Assembly: GCA_018466975.1 (NCBI GenBank)
Contig: CM031556.1
Coordinates: 744,001-808,000, forward strand
Direction of reading: 5' to 3'
DNA: 64,000 bases
Source of the DNA: Sparassis latifolia
Taxonomy: Eukaryota > Basidiomycota > Agaricomycetes > Polyporales > Sparassidaceae
Shown here piece after piece: positions 58,508 to 64,000 of this stretch. Positions within the stretch are counted from its first letter, which is position 1, and every line of letters begins with the position of its first letter. The notes under the pieces are model-generated. The model was not told the DNA's origin, searched no databases, and was given only the letters and a program-made list of their open reading frames with translations. A program made the translations under genes and the position numbers.

Positions 58508-59280
58508 TTCCTTGTTTACGAAGTCCGAGTGCCGTACGGGCCACTAAGTGAAAGGAGAAAGATTTTCAGTTCGCGGCCTTCATATAATATCTACGTTTGC
58601 TGCCGGTTAAGAGCGACTATATCCGGTGCTCTCACGGAGGACTTGATGACTAGGTAGCCTGCTGCCATGCATGCGAGAGAATAATTTATGCATCCGACCG
58701 GTGCCCTAAACACGTAAGCTTGCTCTCGCGTTGATGGTGCGAAAGATTTCCGCATGGGTGGAGTGTGTCAAGGATGCGTTTGTGAGGTAACAAACCGATC
58801 TTCAAGTTGGAGGCTGCCAGACAAAGGTCAGCATCATTTGAGGCCATGCAATTCTGCAAGAGCGCAGTCCAATTGTTGAGGTTGAATAACTGACAAAAGC
58901 CGGAGTCAATGTTAGTAGTTGCTGCAGTACACATCGCAGAACGTCATAAATACAAATAGAACTCGTGAGGCAACTATAAGATGCGCTTCTTGTTGAAGGC
59001 TCTGGAATCATCGGACTTTGACGAGAGTACGACAAATATTGACCGCATCCCGCAGAGCAGAAATTATGGATTTTCATAAACAGACCTGTGTCAAAGAATA
59101 GATTTTTTGAAAATAATGAGAAAGGGTTGGCAGGTTCGCAGCTTGAGTTGGAGCCGCTCTGAGCCGTTGGCTGACAGTACTTGCCAAATGCAGAAGCGAC
59201 CACGCGATTCGTCGTTGCAATTCGCAACTTCAGGCTTTCCTTCGAAAATCGTCAGAGATAACTCAGAAAAAATTCGCGAG
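58508..59280. other. Divergent intergenic region
   Basis: It lies between outward-facing starts of the membrane-protein gene (-) and the Mediator-like gene (+). No other gene is supported. Confidence 0.45.
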
Positions 59281-59747
59281 ATGACTGCTGTATTTGAGAC
59301 TCTTCTGTTGAAGTTCGTAACGGTGCTCGAGTTAACCCAGCAATCGGAGACCACCGCCTTACCACAGATGAAACAGAACTTGTTACAATCCGTGTGTACC
59401 TCTTCTGTGGATCTCACGTTGCATCTTCTCATTGTACTCCAGACCAATGATTTCAAGGATAGTCTCAAGCAGGCAAAAGAGGTCGCCAATAACCTCCCGG
59501 GAGGCGAATTGTCGGTGCAGGAGCAGGATGAGATTATTGAAATGTTGGAGAAGCTGAAGGAACGGAAAAGGTGCGCGCAACGTCTCACCGGTTTCGGTTG
59601 GACGTGTATCTGTGGACTCACCTATGTTACTGCTCTAGGCAACAATTGGAAGCCTTTGCAGGACGTGCAAGTTCTATGGCAGGTGCTTCAAATACTTTCA
59701 AGTCAGACAAGATGGAAGTCGACTCCACAGCGTCGACTCCTTCGTAA
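59281..59747 (+). CDS. Mediator subunit Med9-like protein
   Basis: Three exons (59,281-59,391, 59,443-59,570, 59,639-59,747) give 115 residues and keep phase. It is a small helical protein: FETLLLKFVTVLELTQQ, then across intron 1 TNDFKDSLKQAKEVANNLPG, ELSVQEQDEIIEMLEKLKER, and an acidic/Ser-rich tail (MEVDSTASTPS). The pattern of a helix, the NLPGG turn and an EQDEIIEMLE helix matches what I remember of fungal Med9. If right, it is part of the middle module of Mediator in the nucleus. No motif is strictly diagnostic, so another small coiled-coil protein is possible. Confidence 0.55.
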
Positions 59748-59983
59748 GGATTGAGGCCGTGGTCAAATGATGCCCACGATCCTGGACCAAATGCCTAGTC
59801 GATGTCATAATATGTCAGACACTTGCCGTTTCAAACGCAACCAACGTGACCGAGTACAGTGTCAGCTCGGACATACATTCCCTTCCATGTCCCTCTCTTC
59901 ACTTCCACCATCAGCCATAGACGGCGTTTACGCTCTTCAAGGCTGGCCCTTATTGTCCATCCTTTATTGCGCTGACGTTTGCC

Positions 59984-61510
59984 ATGTGCAGAGGTCTTCC
60001 CTTGTTTCCTTCGTTTCTCCCATTTACCTTAGTTCTTACACTCATCCGACGAACGTCAGGTGAAGGTGTAACGTGGCAGAGCCCTTCCGCTGGGGATGTG
60101 TACGCGTCTGGAGACACCATCGTCGGACAGTGGAGTGCGGCACAGTCTGTCGTATCGCCTTCCTTCAGTCTTTGCGCTCTTCAAGCTAAGAACGTTACTG
60201 GCCCAGGAGGAGGGACTTGTGGTTCAAGGGTATGGCCCACCGTAGACCAGAGTGATGGGTCACCTAGGATTTATCTGTGCGTCAATTGGCTTGTATATCC
60301 GTGTTGTCCTCAAAATGACGTCCATCCTCGCAGCTCTCTGCCAAACGTATCTTCTCCTTCGCAGTTTTATCTTCAGCTGAAAGATGACTTTGGGAACAAG
60401 GCGGACTCGCCGTTGTTTTCTCTTAACCGTGAGTTGGTGCGCTGACTTTTATAATTAAATCATATTCTGATGGTCAACTTAGCTGCTTCCCCGGATGAAA
60501 ATACCGATGATTCTGTCCCAGCAACCACGACATCTCTCACTGCTGTCAGCACCGATTCAATTGCCAACACGAAATCGTCTGGCGGTTCTAGTAGTAATAC
60601 CGTCTCGTCCAGCAGCACCGGCAGTCCTGTGTCATCCAGCGGCAAGAGTGCCTCGCGCAGTGGCAATGTCATTTCGCATGGCAGCAGTGTTGTCTCACCT
60701 ACGGCATCCTCACCTACTAGCTCTACCTCCGCAGTGCTTGCCTCCGACATCATTCCCTCCTTACCCAACTTCGACGAAGCACGCATGCCCTCACCCACTG
60801 TCGCCTATGCACTCCCGCTCTCCGTCGTCGTCTCTGTGCTCCTCATCGCTGGCATCCTCTCCGTGCACCACCGACGCAAGCTCAGGAACGAGTGCCTCCA
60901 GGAAAAACAGGCGCAAACTGCTCACGCACTTTCCCGCCAATCGAGCGCGAGCGGAAGCACGAGCACGCGTACGCTTGTTGATACCGCCCCGCGCCCGTAC
61001 CCGCCGAGCCTGGTGGGATGGATCAGAAGCTCGAGCAGAAGTACGAAAACTGAGCATGTGCCTGCGCTTACGGGCGACCGATCTCCCTCGATTAAGCGGC
61101 AGCCTCGACGTATGACGCGCGAGCCGTTCTATACGGACACTGGCCGCCGCAGGAATCCAACTCGCGTTCCCGCGGGTGTCTTTCGCGCCGCTGTATCCCC
61201 TGTGCCGCCCGCTCCGTCAAAGTTCGACCTGGACGACGAGCTAGATGAGGATCGCGACCTGAACGCGTCCGTGAACGAGTCTGTAGTCTCGCGTTACTTC
61301 CACTCGTCCCCGATCCCTCCACCCTCACCAACACCCCCCTTCTCACCTAGCGAGGTGGTCATCAGACCGGAGATGGCACATGTGCGCAGATGCGCGGGTG
61401 CAGAAGTGAACAAGCCACTGCCTGCGAGCCCTGCAGATGCGGAACTGTACGACGCTGTGGTGCACAAGTTGTCTAAGTTAGACGGTGCCCGCGGTTATTC
61501 AAGGCGATGA
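59984..61510 (+). CDS. Kre9/Knh1-like N-terminal domain, Ser-rich single-pass membrane protein
   Basis: Exons 59,984-60,276, 60,334-60,428 and 60,483-61,510 total 472 codons. A signal peptide (LFPSFLPFTLVLTLI) leads to a Kre9/Knh1-type extracellular domain: VTWQSPSAGDVYASGDTIVG, QFYLQLKDDFGNKADSPLFS. Intron 1 is 57 nt and in phase; removing it restores the family's SLPNV strand. A Ser/Thr-rich stalk follows, then one membrane span (YALPLSVVVSVLLIAGIL) with a basic stop-transfer (HHRRK), then a ~200-residue cytoplasmic tail rich in Ser, Pro and Arg. It is probably a wall-sensing or wall-associated plasma-membrane protein. The topology is inferred from hydrophobicity. Confidence 0.82.
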
Positions 61511-63506
61511 CGGTATCGCGTCGTTTCTTTACGTTTGGCACTCTGCCCAATGATGCTTGTTATTGCTAGTGGCTTGTATTTCAGATTTCCCCTTGTCCGA
61601 CTTCTTCAGCCTTCCAGTCATTGACTAGCTGACACAATGTAGTATGGGACGGCGCCCATTGCCATTACCTTCTGACGTTCTAAGCCAATCCGTACTGAGT
61701 CAAACTCGAAGCTTGAAGCTTGAACATCATTGTCGTGGTGTATACTCTTACGCGACGACAATGATCACGGTAAGGCTCAAGTGCAAGAAGAGCGCGTATC
61801 CAAATACCAGCACAAGCAAACCCACGGACAGAGGCACGAACGCAAACTCAAGCGGATAAAGGAAATGACTGCTACAAACGACCAAACGAGTTTCGTCAAC
61901 GATCATTATGCACATATGCAAATCACAAGTGAAACGAATGAGTACAGCTCCGTGAATGTGCCCAACATCTGCATCATCTCCCAAAACCTGTCTACTGGGA
62001 CGGACTCGTCAGACACCAGAGCAGAATGAGCACGCACCAACGAACAGTATGACCACCGACAGCAAACGCCTGAGTGGGGGATCAGATCGGACGCGCAGCC
62101 AAACGAGACGATGTCACATACCATATCCGTGCCATCATGTACGCACATAACCTCCGAAGAGGGCAACAACGAAGCAAACCTCACGAGGAGGCGAAGAATC
62201 CAAAAATTGTAAAGCAGCAGACCTGGTGTAGTCTGAATCGAGTTACCCGCAACGCGAGCACCGCGAAGTGCACTCAAGGACGGCGCCACCGAAGCAAGAC
62301 GACGACATTCGACTTACCGTACCAACACACGCCCGCAGCTCGCCTCGTGCATCTTGTCCGTCCGATAAGTCCCGCAGCCAGCGTGACGGATTCCCGTTGG
62401 CAGACGGTTCTCTCTGTCGCGCTCATACAGCAGCCTAAGGAGCTGCGCGCGTTCGCGCCGAAGTGCACCGATTTCTGCGGTCGCTCTGGGTTCCTGCTAG
62501 GTACTGCTGAGACCCTAGTCTGAGACGGAAGGCACCAGGACTACGTCCGCGTTCGTCAACGATTCATGCGCGGCGGTCGATGCGATTCAGGCGGCGCCCT
62601 TCTGTGGGGCTATGCGGACCAAAATTTTCCAGTACAAAGAGAAGTCAACGAGTGTTGACTGCGCGTCGTCGAGGTATTCGACGAATACGTCGCCGGTCAT
62701 GTGTTCGGCGAAAGCACCGACTACTGAGTCGGCGGGCTGCACGATATCAGTTCGATCGTGGGATCGATGCATGGGGCGCGCAGGGCGGCTCGCGACCGGG
62801 GCCAGCGGCCTATGCGAGCCTGTCGAGTGCGCTCCTCCATGCTCGAGGATCCAGCGGGACTTGCGGACAACGCCGAGCGATACTGCACTCGGTATAAGAC
62901 AAGGGCAGCCAGCCCCCGGCCGTGTCGTCCTATGAAGGCGATCCGGGTCGATGTCGATAGCGCGTGTGTGCGGGGGTGTTGGTCAGTATGCGCCACCCGT
63001 CCCTGCGACGTATCCCAAGCCCCATAGCTCGCCCTCTGCTCCGCTAAAGCGGAGTGTCATCGGGCATGCAGAGAAGTGGGGTATTTTTCTGGTGCGTCGC
63101 TCGACCAAAATATTACGGTCGGACCCGGCTAGGGTCAGTCGAGAGGGATGGAATGCTCAGACCTTGGCCCGCTCGCGAGTGGGGACAACTGCCACCGCCC
63201 ACGGGTGCCCTGGGGCACCCTTCCCAGATCCCTGAGGAGTGGTTGAGCGGCGAAACAGGACGTCCTGTGCGGAGCGAGCATCGCGGCTAAGATAGACCCA
63301 GTTCAAACCCGACCACTATCGTCACACTGTGACACCTCACGTGCAACCCACTTAGCGCCTGGATAAGTCCCGAAAAGGCACTGAACGCACGACAGCGGCA
63401 GGAGCGTCGACATAAAATGAGTCAGCGTTCTCAGTGTATGAGGTAGAAACATAGTGAATATACACAAGAATGAAAGTATACAAGATAGTTGAACTATGAA
63501 TATAAG
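61511..63506. other. 2 kb region without a supported gene
   Basis: Several open stretches occur by chance in the GC-rich part. The most protein-like is minus-strand 62,587-62,772, ending FVEYLDDAQSTLVDFSLYWK and a short tail before the stop, but no domain or upstream exon was found. No tRNA or rRNA is seen. Confidence 0.4.
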
Positions 63507-64000
63507 TTATATCTTTGCAGCTTCAAGTTCCTCGAGGATGCTCTCTGGGAGGATGCGATGGCCGCGATATTTCTTGCTCGCCCATGCAGCTTGCTTACCA
63601 TTCAAACCTTTGCGATAAGCATCCATGAAGCGTTGCGCGCGAGTGTAGAAGCTGTGTGTGATCTGAGTCACATCACATCACATCAGAATTGATGAACGCA
63701 CCGTCGCATGCTTTCGAGTGGGACTGCATCCAATGCCTTGACCACATTGCGCTCAAGATCGGCCTCCAACTTTGAAGGCGGAACTGGCGGTATACACGCT
63801 TTGCAAATCCCCAGCAAGGTTCGATAGGATTGAGCTCACAGTGAAATTTCGGGAGAAAGATCACATGGAAACCACGAGCTTTGCAGTGAGTCTCCACTAA
63901 TGTCTCGACATCTCGAAAGTCTTGTTCGTTGTACAGCATTCTTCTACAGCAGCATCTTTCCTGTCCAGGGGGGCATTTGAAACTGGGGCATTCATATCTC
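63507..64000 (-). pseudogene. DDE superfamily transposase, C-terminal part, truncated by the window
   Basis: Minus-strand text reads FRDVETLVETHCKARGFHVI, FLPKFHCELNPIEPCWGFAK (the conserved HCELN.IE...W block with the last acidic residue of the DDE triad). After a frame change near 63,785 it continues LERNVVKALDAVPLESMRRC. After a short intron-like gap it reads FMDAYRKGLNGKQAAWASKK, YRGHRILPESILEEL and a stop at 63,507. This C-terminal pattern is common in Agaricomycete DDE transposase-like genes related to Tc1/IS630. The N-terminal part lies beyond 64,000. The frame change suggests decay or a consensus error. Confidence 0.75.

Noticed and set aside
62587..62772. Minus-strand ORF ending in YLDDAQSTLVDFSLYWK-type sequence as a gene
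   Set aside because: Protein-like but short, with no recognisable family and no supported upstream exon; left as unassigned.

Overview
The window looks like nuclear DNA of a mushroom-forming basidiomycete (Agaricomycetes). Genes are split by many introns of about 45-70 nt with GT...AG borders. The protein families are typical of that group: a DUF6533-type membrane protein, a GH71 alpha-1,3-glucanase, a GT25-like enzyme, F-box/LRR-like and BTB proteins, and a Pro-rich GH99-like protein. The repeats are Gypsy-type retroelement remains, foldback elements and a DDE transposase. All assignments come from reading the sequence; no database search was run.

Positions 1 to about 18,000 are an AT-rich, gene-poor repeat block. 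It holds a ~100-115 bp tandem repeat, a 290 bp palindromic element, two inverted arms of about 1.7 kb (1.15-2.9 kb and 12.65-14.33 kb) that carry a ~65 bp satellite motif, a decayed Gypsy integrase (+), a decayed Gypsy gag-protease-RT fragment (-), a long foldback element with a younger 683 bp element nested in it (clear target-site duplication), a 410 bp hAT-like MITE with an 8 bp target-site duplication, and two decayed copies of a ubiquitin-specific-protease-like (peptidase C19) gene. One USP copy keeps a recognisable Cys box, a CxxC region and the C-terminal box.

From about 18,000 to 61,500 the DNA is richer in G+C and densely genic. In order: GT25-like glycosyltransferase; F-box protein; a broken secreted-protein gene; P-loop kinase of the uridine kinase/phosphoribulokinase class; APC11 (-) divergent from a GH99-like/Pro-rich protein; C2H2 zinc-finger protein (-); RSC-type bromodomain-BAH protein; COP9 subunit 7; HAUS1-like augmin subunit; PSP1-domain protein (-); Rgp1 (-); GH71 (-); short-chain dehydrogenase (-); TRAPPC5/Trs31 (-) divergent from a BTB protein; a cullin-N-terminal-only protein; a DUF6533 membrane protein (-); a Med9-like Mediator subunit; and a Kre9-like Ser-rich single-pass membrane protein. 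The last 2.5 kb is non-genic and ends in a truncated DDE transposase (-) that runs off the edge.

Two themes run across the window. First, six otherwise well-preserved genes are broken by single-base frame slips, and seven of the eight slips sit at a homopolymer of exactly four where one more base restores the family sequence. This points to a consensus error mode and not to biology. Second, many genes belong to ubiquitin or cullin pathways (F-box, APC11, CSN7, BTB, cullin-N, plus the USP-like relics), which may be chance but is worth a synteny check.
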